Shown here: positions 43,986 to 56,999 of the stretch, one piece after another | Layout of the letters: each line of letters opens with the position of its first letter | How positions within the stretch are numbered: the stretch's first letter is position 1 | Source of the DNA: Branchiostoma floridae | Lineage: Eukaryota; Chordata; Leptocardii; Amphioxiformes; Branchiostomatidae | Assembly (NCBI RefSeq): GCF_000003815.2 | Contig: NC_049993.1 | Span: 2,692,119 to 2,756,118, forward strand | Direction: 5' to 3' | DNA: 64,000 nucleotides | Made by a program: the position numbers and the translations under genes | Notes under the pieces: generated by a model | Databases searched by the model: none | Seen by the model: only the letters and a program-made list of their open reading frames with translations | What the model was told of the DNA's origin: nothing

Positions 43986-44257
43986 GGCATGTACAACATA
44001 TACTATAACTTATACGTTGACAACCGTTGTGTGTGCAGTGGAACTTTTTAGTTTAAAAAACTTTAATGATCACCAGTGCAGGTATGCAGGAAAAACAGTG
44101 ATCCCAAATACAAATTATTATCATTATGATTCAGGTACTTTGGTATATAAGCTGATGTCAAGAACACATTTATAGTCAATCTCAATTGCATCTCCATCTC
44201 TCTAGACCAGGTACCATCAGTGCCTTACACTCGTTGCTAAAAAATCAACTTTTTGCA

Positions 44258-44341
44258 GGGCAGTGAGTGTAAGGAGGGCCAGTTAAGTAAGGGCAGTGAG
44301 TGTAAGGAGGGCCAGTTAAGTAAGGGCAGTGAGTGTAAGGA
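44258..44341. repeat. 33-bp tandem repeat, ~2.5 units
   Basis: GGGCAGTGAGTGTAAGGAGG units repeat with a 33-bp period and almost no divergence. The third unit is cut short. Confidence 0.9.
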
Positions 44342-45698
44342 GCCCCAGTACTAGTAGTATTGATGATATGGTACCCAGGCTGTAACCACCACGCTTCTAC
44401 AAAAGATTCAAATTTCAATGATGGCTGAGCGGGAAGGTGGGGAATGTTGGGGAGCAAATAAAGCTGAGACTCTTGTGTGCTGTATTTTCCCACTGATACT
44501 AGTAAAGATGTCTACCAGCAAAATTTGCTGCTTGAAATACATCTAGGAAATATATGCAGCATATAATAATTTCATAATATTTGGTGGATTTGGTGAAAAT
44601 TTGGTCAACAATATGTCCTTCAATACCATGTCCCTCCATACAAACTACAAAATGTCCTGCTTCTGCCTCCGCATCTGGTGCTTGTATGTGCAATCTATCA
44701 TATGGTTCACACAACATCCTTGATTGTAAAATTCTAGCTCACTGAATCAAAATGAAAATTTAACTAAATTTCATGTGTTGTCAGCCTTTATATATTAAAT
44801 AAAGCATAATCAAGACCCCCATGTAGACCCTAGGCCTATTTTAATAGTATTGGTGCTGTCAGTTTCAACTTCAAGTTTCAGATTATTGTCACACACATGT
44901 AGTCATGTACTAGTACATTGTCCCTTAGCTGAACACAAACAAGCACACATGGCACACACATCCCACACATTTATAACACCTTTATAATGGACATGTCTGG
45001 ACCCTGGAGTTGGATGCTAGATTTACAAACTGGTCTTACTCTTACTCTTAGCTGATTTTGATTTTCATTTATTTTCAGGGACAACATCTTAAGTTAAGTA
45101 TCAATATAGCAAAGCACAAAGCAATTAAAAAATCACTGCTGCTCAGGCTCAAAAATCACGATCACAGCCAAACATGAATGTACAATGTATTACGTATAGT
45201 GGACCTCTGGAAAGAGCGGCTAAGGCCGACAGGTCATTTTCACTTCATTCATTCATTAACACAACACAAAAAATGGGGACAGAAATGTTGCCCCTCCCCT
45301 CGAAATACAACCTGCATATATGCAGCTTTTAGTGCAGGTAAAATTGGACAGTGCACATATTTTTGTAGTCTACCTGCACCTAACCTGCACTGGTCCATGT
45401 ACTGGATTTTATACATATGATGTAGGTTTATGTGGTTTGTTATTAGCTGCATTGACTATTACCACCTATAAAGTATAAAAGAAAAAAAAATTAGCAATGG
45501 TTCCTGAACAATTTTAGTATGATCCATACTTCCTGAATCCAGAGTGGTGCAGGTAAAATTTGTCTGGTGCAGGTAATTCTCGATGTTACCTACACCAGTG
45601 CAGGTATGCAGAATAATGTAATTCAAGCCCTGGCTGACTATGATGAAATTAAGTCACCCACAAACTTTTCTCCCTCCCCTTCAGTATAGATTGAGGTA
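44342..45698. other. no gene seen; CCTGCA-type repeat at 45300-45630
   Basis: The repeat shares ACCTGCACCTAACCTGCACT-type words with 2200-2302. The rest is AT-rich and unclassified. Confidence 0.45.
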
Positions 45699-46583
45699 CA
45701 GTCAAACCTGTCTATAGCGGCCACTCAAGGGACTGGTCAAAATTGGCCACTATAGAGAGGTGGCCACTATAGAGAATATGCTAATTAATTGACCACAAGC
45801 AATAAGTTCCACATGGTTTTAGTACCCACTGACCTCTATTCACATGATACATGTACTGCAATGATTTTTACACTGAAAACAAAGGCTATAAAAAGTTTTA
45901 AATGTTCTACAGTTGATATTGTCTGAAGAGACCGGTATCGTCATATTTCTTTGATCTTTCGTCTTGTATCCTTTGATACTTCGCCGTCCGTATGTTCCCG
46001 CTCGCGTTCACACGTCAGATTCGCCCATTATGCTGCTAATGTGGTACTCACAAGAAAAGTCACGTCATTTTAGACTTATCTCTTAATAAATGTAAGAATA
46101 CAATCCACCATAGTCTGAAGTTCATATCATTTTGTCTTTGTAACAATTATTTAGAAATTTTTGTGATGTAAATTAACCTAAGCGATAGTGTATTAGAGCG
46201 TAACTTTAACACAATTTACCTCCGTAATATTGGTGTCGTCTATTGACCTTATATGACCTCGTTTGTCAGCAGGTATGGGTAGCGCCAGTTTACGAAGTTT
46301 TGTTTTGAAAATAAGTCAAAGAGGTTTTAGATCCGACGTAGGGTGACGTTACGGCCGCTGTATGTGGCCGAACGCGTGCCGAAACATAGATCAGCGGTCC
46401 GCGTGGCCGTAATCGGCAGTGTTTTTGTACCTGCGGGACCGGAAATCGTGTGGCCGTGGCCGCGTTGGACAGGTGGCCGCTAAACCTATTTCTTAATCAT
46501 TACGAATCCAAGGGACCGACAAAAAGTGGCCACTATGGGCAGGTGGCCGTTATGCAAAGGTGGCTGCTAATACAGGTTTGACT
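45699..46583. mobile_element. pogo/Tigger-like MITE (885 bp)
   Basis: CAGTCAAACCTG begins and CAGGTTTGACTG ends the element, with TA on each side (45697-45698, 46584-46585). Subterminal TATAGCGGCCAC and GTGGCC repeats are present at both ends. The TIR and TA duplication match pogo/Tigger-type elements. No transposase frame. Confidence 0.9.
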
Positions 46584-46586
46584 GTA

Positions 46587-47764
46587 AGTGAAAAAATTGC
46601 AAATCCCCCCCCCCCTCCCCCCCCTGCAAAATGGACCATTCTGAACCACCCCAGTGCCAACATGCTACTACATTATAGCCTGGTACTCTTATCCAGCTGT
46701 ATTCTAGCTCCCGAGTCTCTTTTGTCCTCTTCGTAAATATAAGATACAAGGCTATCTATATTAAAAGTGGTTAAAGTTTTAAACTGGTACAAACCCAAAA
46801 CAGGAAGTAGAATACTCCACCCAACAGATTTCTGCAGCAAAATGGACCATTGCCCATTCACAACAAAAATTAGGTTCAGGTTTAGATCTGGACCTGGACC
46901 TGATCCTCTGGACCTGGACCGTACATGAACCTGAATTTTCTGTACCGGTACTAGAGTACCCATCATTACTACATGCCAACAGAACCTAACTTCTCTACCA
47001 GACTCACTATGCTGGCTATCAATCTCATACTAGGGAGAGTAATTTGCCAGGGAAGTTATGCTACCAAAGGAGTTTGCAGACCTTGGCGTGGACTGATTCC
47101 ACTTCAGTGCTGATTTCCCTGATCTTTTGCTTAATTCTGCTATTCCTTTTTCCCATAAGAAGGCCTGGTGGAGGCTAAAAAGAACCCCTTGCCAGTATTT
47201 GTGTTGCATTCAAAATGGACAATTTAACCTCTATCTAGCAAAATGGACCATTGACACGATTGTTTTGAATATCACCCATTCACAAGTTTTCACTTTAACA
47301 GGGACATGATGTGCATACCACAGTATATTATGGCAGATACAAATTGTAATGCCTGTACTGACTGCTGACTGTGTGGAAGTTATACACATAATTTAGTTGT
47401 GTGTGGAAATTATACACATACACATAATTAAAAACAACGCCTTATATTCAGACCTTTGGCAAAGGAAGGTATTCATTGTATAAAATGTGTCATCTAACTC
47501 AGGCTGTTGCTTCTTTATGTTTATTACTAGTAAGCTGTGTATTAGTGTCTTCACCCCAGACCTTTTGAAAAAGTTATTTTTATTTTTTTCGACCCGTCCA
47601 ATTTTTTTTCTGGAAAAAATCCTAGAACTTAGAACAAAAAAGAAATTGTATATAAAAAATTGCCCTTTGTGAATGCCCCTCTTATCATTTATAAGTGTAT
47701 CATGATTATACATTAATCTTTCTAAAAGTTGGAACTTGAATCAGTATCTCATTATGTATTAGAA
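46587..47764. other. no gene seen; poly-C tract and hAT-end fragment
   Basis: Poly-C at 46606-46623. 46865-46965 carries CTGGACCTGGACCTGATCC and 'ttttctgtaccggtac', matching one end of the hAT-type MITE at 25530-25962. Confidence 0.5.
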
Positions 47765-49047
47765 GGCCTAGGGAAAAATGTTGTGTTTCCTGATTCCCAG
47801 GTACCTACCCTGGAAAAACCTGTCAATCCTAGACCTTTTTTTGGTGGGCAGTGGAGTCACATAGTTTCCAATTTTTTATTCAGCCTGCTTCCCATTGAAG
47901 TAAAAACACTGCTTGTCCTGTACATGTATAAGGAAGGATAAATGTAACATGCATTGGCATAATACCGGTAGTAAGACTTATACCGGTAGATTAAAAATAC
48001 TGGAACTTAAAGAGATCTACACATGCAACAATAGTTATTTCTGAGCTGTGCACACTTCAGACATCTAGGTGTCCAATACATCATTTACAAAGCATCGATA
48101 ACAATGCATTCGAAGACAACAAGGCCAAAAGTTTTCAGTATCTTTTTCAGGGTAGGCAGCTTGTCGTGGGACGAACACACTGCCACATTCATTGCCAAAT
48201 TTATAGATCATAATTACACATGCTCACGGCACAAGACGAACATGATTCAACAACAATCTTGAATTTCTGTTGGTGACCTACAACCCATGTAAAAGTGTGA
48301 AGAACCGTTGCATAATAGCCCGGATCTACGGCTGAATGGGCAAAATTGAACGTACGCAGCCATTTTCCCGCCATATTTATATCTACGCTAGCAGTGAAGT
48401 GTTACGTTATAGCGGTTGTGACGGACAGAAGTTAAATGAAAATTCTTGACAGTATACGTCCGTTTTCTCATGACATTTTGTCTGCTCATGCAGGTTTATG
48501 TTTTATGCATTTACTGACAGAAAAGGAAGGAACATCAGAGGATGTATAAATGTACATAGCGGCAGTTAATTGTGCCGTGTTTCTTCCTACCGGTATTTTT
48601 TACCCCCTCCCAACCACGCGCCCGTTCGCCGTGTAATTCCGCGGCGTGTTACAATTACAATATTACGCTTTTAGCAGGACAAGAGTGGCAGAAAAGTTAC
48701 ACAGAAGAAGTGGCAAGGGTAACCTATAACAGCAACATGTAACTGGAGAAAATGATGCGTTGACAATTTGTCAAATCAGTATGGCTAGAGAAATCGTCGT
48801 AAACGTACCGGTATTATGATAATAGATGTTAATATCAATAACATGGTATGCACAAAATAACAGTTTGACATTGGAAGACAAGTGTCCTCATGCAATTCAG
48901 TTTACTTTGTTCAACTGTATTGTAATATGTCACACTGTTTTGGCCAGCCTTAAAAAAACCTAAGAAGAAAACAGACAGTCCCTACCTACCAACCCTACTT
49001 TTTTTTCAGGACTGAATCAGGAAACACAACATTTTCCCCCTAGGCCT
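47765..49047. mobile_element. TIR element (GGAAAATGTTG family) with nested insertion
   Basis: The ends GGCCTAGGGAAAAATGTTG and 'aacacaacattttccccctaggcc' are inverted. The outer 180-200 bp on each side match the shorter copy in ligand intron 1 (34811-35172). The middle (~47957-48822) is absent from that copy and is itself bounded by AATACCGGTA and TACCGGTATT. Confidence 0.8.
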
Positions 49048-49665
49048 AAGAAAAAGCAAGGCTTGGAGCAATTTACTAAGTACTATTAGTAGGTTAAACC
49101 TGTCTTTCTGTAATTAAACAATAAGTAAAGAAATACAGGGTGTTGAGCTACATTAAGAATTATGTCCCTTTTGTGCTATATGTCTTTTAGCACTTAATAT
49201 ACATTTTGTTCTAAACAGCTAAAGAAAGTTATATTACTTTCATAACCATTTTTGTAATGTGTGTTAACACATTACATTCAAACTATTAACTTAGATTTTA
49301 CACTAATAATGAATTAAATATTTATTTAATGTTTTTGAAATGTTGGCCACTCACACATTGTGTTTATTATCATGTTATGGCTGTAACTCAGATTCTTTTA
49401 AAATCATGTGTATCATTCACATAATAAAAGACCTAGTAGTGATTTACCACACTGCCATAAGAGTGAAAATTGTGATTTCTGTTATTTCCCATGAGCTAGC
49501 AGCATCTTCAAATTTATATCTACAAACTACCATTTTGTCTGCTATCTAAGCTTAGAGTTCAGGTCTTTGACATTATTGCCTTGACCCATTGAATGATCAT
49601 TTTGATATTAATTTCACTTGTACATGTTAAAGTCGGGCTGAAATTCTTGTCTTTATAATTCACAG

Positions 49666-49803
49666 GTACCAGACTCAACACATGGCCGAACTGTTGGTGC
49701 ATATGAGGAAAGCAGGCATACCGGGACCAGTCTCCTTGCCTTTGGGACCAAGGGCGATATGGAATACCCCGTGTTGTATTCTATTTATATCATGCCAACC
49801 TGA
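49666..49803 (+). CDS. probable terminal exon, unidentified gene
   Basis: A good acceptor (TTGTCTTTATAATTCACAG, ending 49665) opens two competing frames. Phase 0 gives 45 residues to TGA at 49801-49803: VPDSTHGRTVGAYEESRH, then TGTSLLAFGTKGDMEYPV. The frame one base later gives 52 residues to 49825. I prefer the first for its composition. About 1.1 kb downstream an AATAAA (50927-50932) could end the 3' UTR. The stretch 49550-50950 is nearly free of repeats, as expected for a transcribed end. Protein family unknown; no upstream exon found. Confidence 0.4.
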   Translation, partial: VPDSTHGRTVGAYEESRHTGTSLLAFGTKGDMEYPVLYSIYIMPT

Positions 49804-50950
49804 GCAAACTCAAGTTTATTGCTAAAAAGAACAAATGACGGGACAAGAAGCTGATGATCATGCAGCAGTGGATTACCTGTTTCTACATAGAGGAATTATT
49901 CAGTAACACCAGCCATGTCCTATTTTTTAATGCAGTGAGGCTTAAACAATATGTCTCATCGTCCTCATCGCTCCCTTGACCAGGGGTGGTCGTGGGAGCA
50001 CTTTGCTACTGAGCAAATGAACAATGAGTCTGTAAAAATTTAAACTAGTAGTATAGTAGAGGTGTACAGACAGCTTGTATATAGAAAGTTTTTTTTGTTA
50101 TTCTGCAGTGTGTTGTGTTTGTTATCATGTTATAATTGCAGTAACTCAGATTCAAATTCTTTTAAAATCATGTCTCTTTAGATGGAAGATATAGTACGAG
50201 TAGAGTACATTGAGTAGAAAATGTTGAGGTTGTGTCTGTTTTGCATGTTAATTACAACTAACTTGTATTATACATGATGCAGAGAACTTTCTAATGTTCT
50301 GTGTTGTACTAGATATTCCATGTAACAGCCTTTGCATGTAAGGTAGCTATGGGGAAGGATGGATTAGTTGTATGTTTCAGATGCTCATCCAAAAATATTT
50401 AGGTATATGGGCAATTGCTGATGACTTTCAAAACACCAAAACACAGCGTTGGAGCTATTGAGCTTAAACTGTACAACTGTACATGTATGAGGTCACTGTC
50501 AATGTCAGGTACATGTGATGAGACCTAGTGCGAGTCTTCCTATGTAATCCTGACATAAGTACATGATGATGGGGAATAACAGGAATAGGAAATTGATTAA
50601 GAAGCTTTTATTTTGTATCAATATTCTGGGTAATCTGGATATTTCCATATCAGTTTATTACATAAATGTGTGCGCCTGTACATTCCACTAAAAGGCCAGA
50701 AGTTGTATGTGAATGAAGCTAACTGGAATTGGGATTGGGTCATTATGATCTGTACAGTGGCCTGGAATATTTTTTACAAAGTATCAACTTTGTGAGTATT
50801 AGCTGTAAAGGGTTAGAAGATTTAGTGTTTGTCCAAAGTGCAATATTGTATTTGTCCAAAATCAATCAGTAGTTTCTTATATGTATACAAATAGATAAGT
50901 GCAAACACAAAGGATTATGAATTTGCAATAAAGATTATTACTATATCTAG
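49804..50950 (+). other. possible 3' UTR ending at AATAAA
   Basis: Repeat-poor AT-rich sequence with AATAAA at 50927-50932. A small hairpin (GCTCCC...GGGAGC) lies at 49970-50000. No coding. Confidence 0.35.
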
Positions 50951-51826
50951 TTGCATATAAAAGTTGTCGGTCGGTCTTATCCATTTGCGGGACTCTGTTT
51001 TGTCAAGCTTTATTTCATTGTAGTCAAGTCATCATGAAATAAATAGTGGACTTTGAAAAAGCAACATCTGCTTCATGAGTTTAAGTCCATAGTCTTTAGG
51101 ACAGGGAAGCAGCCATAGTCAAGATTTCTTAGTAAAGGAGGAAACAGATGTTTTTGTTTTGACTTATCACAGTGATGTAAGGTTATATACAGCACTCAAA
51201 GAAAGGCTACCATATGCATAGTTTTGAAGTTGTCATGTTTTGGAAAAGTTATATTGACATTGCAAATTATGGTATCCCGCCTATAAAACAAACACGCTTT
51301 CTTTCACGTTTGGCTAGCAGATATGTGTATTATTATTGTTATATAAATTAATTTCATACCTGAGGTAATATTACGTTATTGAGATATCTATAATTTAACA
51401 TATCTCCAAACAATCACTGCAAACGCCCAGAAAAACCTTCAGTGTATACAACTGAAAGCTAATGACTTCCATTAAAAATGATAACATCTACATCTGCGCT
51501 AGGGTAAGTAAAGTATTTTTTAAAAATATATTTGAGTGCACTGAAAAGACCTGAACAAATGAAATGCCACCATAAAAAGTGCCGCGCTATGGAAACTTCT
51601 GCAGTACCGCTGAATGTTGCTAGGTTATATACTGTCGCTTTTACATATTATTTGTATGTTTTTTTTAAATATATTTATCAAAACCCACTCTGAAAGCTAT
51701 TTGACAAATGGAACATCAACATACGAATGTTTGCTAACTGCGCAGAGCATCATTGATGGATGCAAGCTTTTTAACTCGACAGAAGACATCAATAAGCGCC
51801 ACTGTGCTATGTAGTATATCGTATGG
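50951..51826. other. no gene seen
   Basis: AT-rich sequence without a recognised feature, up to the tandem array. Confidence 0.4.
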
Positions 51827-53440
51827 TCAAAATGAACAAAGATTAATTGCCTATATCTTCAGTTGCATAAAAAAAAGACCAAAACTGCTAAAGGCACATA
51901 TAGATCAGACCAATAGCCTACCGTGGTGAAAATTTCGTCGACAAATGCCGCTTCTTTTTCGTTTTATGAACGAAAACGCACTTCGGTCATGTGGGGCTCA
52001 GATTGAGCTAGAATTGTATATGTCGAGCATAGCGGGCGGACAGCGCCCTCGCTTTACGCGAAAGTGGATCGTCTTGGTTTTTCATATCTCGCCAAAAATA
52101 CGCCGGATTTCTTCCAAATTAAGTTAATATGTCAATGAAATCTTACTTAGTTGCTGTATGAATTCCCATGTAGTTATCTTAATCGGTTATTGAGTTTTGA
52201 ACCTTTGAAGTTTGGAACATAGCGGTCGGAGCGCGCTCTCACTTTGCGCAAAACTAGAACGCGTCTTGGTCTTTCATATCTCTTCAAAGAAACGTCGAAT
52301 TTCTTCCAAATTTGGTCGACATATCAATTCAATTTTACTTAGTTGCTGTATTAACTCCCATGTAATCATCTGAAATGATTATTGAATTTTGAACTGTTGA
52401 ATTTTAGATAATACTGGTAATCTATTTCTTGCACAACTTATAGCACGGTGTTCATAGATAAAAGTTCAAATTTCTCCTAATAAATTGAGTGAAATAACTC
52501 TTAAAGGAAGTGATGATACCACAGAAATAGAGTCATATGTCTATTTCACCATGTACATCCCTTATTCGACATCATTTTGTGATGTCGGACTTTGCGGGTT
52601 TAGTATGGTCAAAAATGAACAAAGATTGATGGCCTATATCGTCAGTTGCATCAAAGAAATACCAAAATTGCTAAAGGCACATATAGATCAGACCAATAGC
52701 CTACCGTGGTGAAAATTTCGTCGACAAATACCGCTTCTTTTTCGTTTTATGAACGAAAACGCACTTCGGTCATGTGGGGTTCAGATTGAGCTAGAATTGT
52801 CTATGTCGAGCATAGCGGGCGGACAGCGCCCTCGCTTTACGCGAAAGTGGATCGTCTTGGTTTTTCATATCTCGCCAAAAATACGCCAGATTTCTTCCAA
52901 ATTAAATCAATATATCAATGAAATCTTACTTAGTTGCTGTATGAATTCCCATGTAGTTATCTTAATCGGTTATTGAGTTTTGAACCTTTGAAGTTTGGAA
53001 CATAGCGGTCGGAGCGCGCTCTCACTTTGCGCAAAACTAGAACGGCTTGGTTTTTCATATCTCTCCAAGGAAACGCCTGATCGATTTCTTCCAAATTTGG
53101 TCGATATGTCAATAAAATCGTCCTTAGTTGCTGTATGATTTCCCATGGAGTTATCTTACTCGAGCTTTAAACCTTTGAAGTTTGGATCATAGCGGTCGGA
53201 ACGCGCTCTCACTGTGCGCAAAACTAGAACGGCTTGGTTTTTCATATCTCTCCAAGGAAACGCCTGATCGATTTCTTCCAAATTTGGTCGATATGTCAAT
53301 AAAATCGTCCTTAGTTGCTGTATGATTTCCCATGGAGTTATCTTACTCGAGCTTTAAACCTTTGAAGTTTGGATCATAGCGGTCGGAACGCGCTCTCACT
53401 GTGCGCAAAACTAGAACGTCTTGGTTTTTCATATGTCTCC
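51827..53440. repeat. higher-order tandem array, ~187-190-bp monomers
   Basis: The landmark 'catagcgg' recurs at about 52028, 52218, 52811, 53001, 53188 and 53374. A larger unit of about 783 bp (51827-52609 versus 52610 onward) is duplicated. The last monomers (53001, 53188, 53374) are a recent expansion with nearly identical sequence. Each monomer carries a TTGGTTTTTCATATCTC block. The short frames inside recur only because the DNA repeats. Confidence 0.9.
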
Positions 53441-55092
53441 AAGGAAACGGGTTTGAACTGTTGTGTGGTCACCGAAAACAAGGGAAGATAAATGTACTAG
53501 GTATTTGCAAGCAGGATAACGGAAAACTTTTTAACAACAAAAATATACAAGTTATTACATACTAACGCATGCTTGATAGAAACGCATGGTTAGACATTGT
53601 TAATAGCACCTCGTATGAGGATGACCTGAACTGATTACATATTACGCTACATACTTTGGTTAAAGATGTATGTTTAAAATACCGCTCCCGTTTCGTTTGA
53701 TGAAGACAAACGCACTTCCGTACAGGTGTATGTGGTTCGTTGGGACGTGGGTTCCTGGCTAGAACGTGTAGGACTTCATGTCTCCTATTAGAATCAGATT
53801 TCTTAAATTTGGCTGAAATGTTGATAAATGCTTGTGAAGTCGTTATGTAAATTGCTATGCTGAAATCATGGATCATTATCAAGTTACTTGGTAATATCAT
53901 CGGTGTCGAACTCATGGCGCACGTTTTCCAAACCATGTCTACAAAACTCTACACTGATTGGGTTGGCATCCATCTGTCTCGGAAGATAATTGTAGGCAGA
54001 CAGAGTGGGTTAGGTCTGCATGGCCTGCACGTCGGGTTTTTAAGGTGAAGGAGGGGTGTGCACTTCCTTCTCCACCCTCTCGTCTACTGGCGCACCTTCA
54101 CACTTGAGGTGGATACGGGTTCGGCGTAATCAAGTACATGTACTAGTCCAGGTTTAGGCTCAGATCCGAACCTGACCATGTCTGGTTGACATAGTATAAG
54201 ACAGAAGTTCTTGGTGAGAAGATTCTTAAGTCAAACCAATTGTGATATAATTGAATGTTGCACAAAATTTTCCATTTGATTCTACCAACTTCATGGTTAA
54301 CTTAGGAACGTATGGAATATATTGTCCTAAAACAGAACCAATATGATAGAGAGTCATATCATACTTGATCGAGGCAATAAGATCTAGATTTACTTTATTT
54401 ATCCCCTTTCTGTCAAATCACCTACTAGGATGTCTAAATATAAATGTCGACATTTATACTTTTATACTAAAATTTCAGAATTAGGTCAGGTAATTTGGTA
54501 TCTACCAATGCTCCACACACATGTATACAAATATATTAACAAATATTATACAGATAAAGTCAATCAATGATGACAATAGGCCAATCCATCAATATCCACC
54601 CCAGAGTCTACTATATCAAAATGAATAAATAAAGAGGCTCTTTTTCTCACAACTCTTTCTTTATTTCACACCAACATTTCAGTGACCATCTTTCACCTTC
54701 CTCAGGACAATATTGGGCAGTATATGCACTGTAGCTATATACAGAAATGTAGATCTTGCTGCTTACAGATACAGTCACAAGCGTTTACAAATATACAGTG
54801 ATTGCAGATGTACGGATTCAAGGATGCACATTTCTCAGACTCCGGCATCAAAATATGAACCTATGAATATGACACACTGCACAAAAAAGGCATTCGAAAC
54901 AATAGAGTTAACAGGTGTCGTTTAGTTTTTTTTTCTAAATGGCATATCAAACTATCACAAACAGAGGTATATACAGTACTCCAATTGGAAAAGCAAACTC
55001 ACATTACACTTAGTATCAGCAGAATACAAATTACTGTGCTAAATACAAGATTCATTGTACATTCACTTAGTATATGCTTTATACAGTTTCAT
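53441..55092. other. no gene seen
   Basis: Contains 'caacatttcagtgaccatct' (about 54673), a phrase I associate with dispersed repeats, and otherwise nothing that can be supported. Confidence 0.4.
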
Positions 55093-55211
55093 TAGCCTGA
55101 GTACCATTTTCTGTAGTGACTGCTGGCTCAGTACTTTCCCTTGCTAACCATCGTGGTTAGCAAGCAAAAGTACTGAGCCAGCAGTAACTACAGAGGATGG
55201 TACTCAGGCTA
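55093..55211. mobile_element. foldback MITE with ~10-bp target duplication
   Basis: The 119-bp hairpin has arms of about 57 bp: TAGCCTGAGTACCATTTTCT and its inverse at the right end, tip CTAACCA/TGGTTAG. It is flanked by ACAGTTTCAT on the left and ACAGTTTTAT on the right, a 10-bp direct repeat with one mismatch. A 9-11-bp duplication would suit a Mutator-like source, but the superfamily is inferred. Confidence 0.88.
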
Positions 55212-55934
55212 CAGTTTTATAGAGACCTTGTCCTAAACATGTGTCACTCAGATGACTGACATCAAAGAGAACAAAACAAACCAACACAATACAGTCTTAT
55301 TCTATCATTTATTAGGACACCTATTTCTAACCAATCTACCTGACAATTTCATATTTGTCTATATGACCAGTAGTCTTCAGTCAGACCAAGGACATTGTAA
55401 ACAACTGAAGCTGGTGTTTGACCACTCTATATAGACAGACAGCAGTGATTCATGATGAGCTTCATCTCCTGCTGTGTAATCTGATTCCCTACTTCTGCCA
55501 GTTCACGTTTCCAGACCTAGATGAACTGAAAAAAAGAAATACGTTTATGAAGGCAAGACATCCAGGTAAACAATATTCAAATACAATTTAATCTCTAGAA
55601 CCTGATTAAATAACACATAATTACTCCGGGTCCTGGACATTTCAAGTGACATCCATCACTCTTCTTCAGCATCGCTAGAACGAACTGACAGTACAATTTA
55701 ATACAAACAAGAATGGTGTTAAAAACACCCTGGCGACGCTGGGTCTAATGGATTTGTGAGTCTCTATATGAAAAAGATGTTTATTAGCTAGCCATGCTCA
55801 CAACACAGTCTTGCACGCACACATTTCCATGCAATGATTCCATCTTGGGAGAAGCCTCGCAAACATTTTATCAACTCTTTCCAAAAAAAGTTAAGCTTGC
55901 CTCATTCTGAGTAAATTCTGAAAATCTATATTTA
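55212..55934. other. no gene seen
   Basis: Contains 'ggacatttcaagtgacatcc' (55638), resembling a dispersed-repeat phrase. No exon. Confidence 0.4.
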
Positions 55935-56500
55935 CCTTTGCCAAAATGTTATATTTGGGCGTGTTTAGCCGTCAGGTGACAACCCCTCTATCCATAACCC
56001 TCTATACTCCATACAAATATTTGTGTGTGTGTCTGTGAACAGTATAACTTGATTAAGTCTTGGATGGATCTTTAATGGTATTTGGAAGTCAGGGAAATCG
56101 AAGGTCAAGTTCGATAATGGATCCCCTATCTACTCCCTAAGGTACTGCAGCGGAACTACTGTTTTTTCCTGTTTCCTGACATTTCACGGTCTTGATTTTT
56201 TAAAGGTGGGTATCTCTTGGGGCAGAGAGTTAGTGCTGTAAGTTTGGGTCCCCTAGCACCTTTATTTTCGGAAATTGTTTCCAAGTTTAGAAGAGAATAA
56301 ATCAAGAACGTTTTGATGGATCGTCATGTTTTTTTTAGGTTTTGTAATGTCTAATTTGCATAAGTAATGGCAAAATGTTATAAATCCCTACATTCCATCT
56401 AACTTCTCACATATGTAACTGAGAAAGACCGAAATTCTTTGGATATCAATTATGCAAATAGATACCTCTTTTGCATAATTAATGACAGGATACTATAATT
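55935..56500 (-). mobile_element. relative of the ~1-kb element, minus strand
   Basis: Read on the minus strand it has CTGCAGTACC, 'gatccatccaagac', a (CA)n tract and an end at 'cattttggcaaaggta'. This is the arrangement seen at 11578-11855. The 5' limit is uncertain. Confidence 0.6.
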
Positions 56501-56734
56501 CTATAGTAGTAAATGATGGAAATTTCATATTTGAGGCATCACGAAGCAAACTAAAGCGAAAATTATTAAACATAAATCATTCAAATCAGCAGGGTACGTC
56601 ACATCTAATTTTTGAGGTAACGCTACAACAGCCTTCTTTGCTATAAGATAAGATTTTCATACTAAGATAAGATTTTCATAGTTTAAACTTTTCCCACCTT
56701 ATGTTCACCTGTACACACCTACATATTTTTTCTT

Positions 56735-56995
56735 AAGTTACAAGATCTATCTTAGACTTATGAATCTTGACCAAAGCATGGCCAGAACACTAGATATCAA
56801 AACCGAAAGTTCACTGCAGTACGCTAGAAAACCGATAGGCGGAACCATTTTAGAACTTGACTTTTATGTTTACTACCCTACCCACATTCAAGATTCATCA
56901 GAATCCATACTTTGCGAGTTATGCAGGCTACAAACAGACACACATGGAGATAAACGGCACCGAACACATAACCTTTAATGGACAAAGTTACGTTT
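56735..56995 (+). mobile_element. relative of the ~1-kb element, plus strand
   Basis: Shares 'aaagcatggccagaacac', 'cactgcagtacgc' and 'gaatccatac' with the same family in the same order. Probably a diverged 3' fragment. The short frames across it are not genes. Confidence 0.55.
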
Positions 56996-56999
56996 TAAC

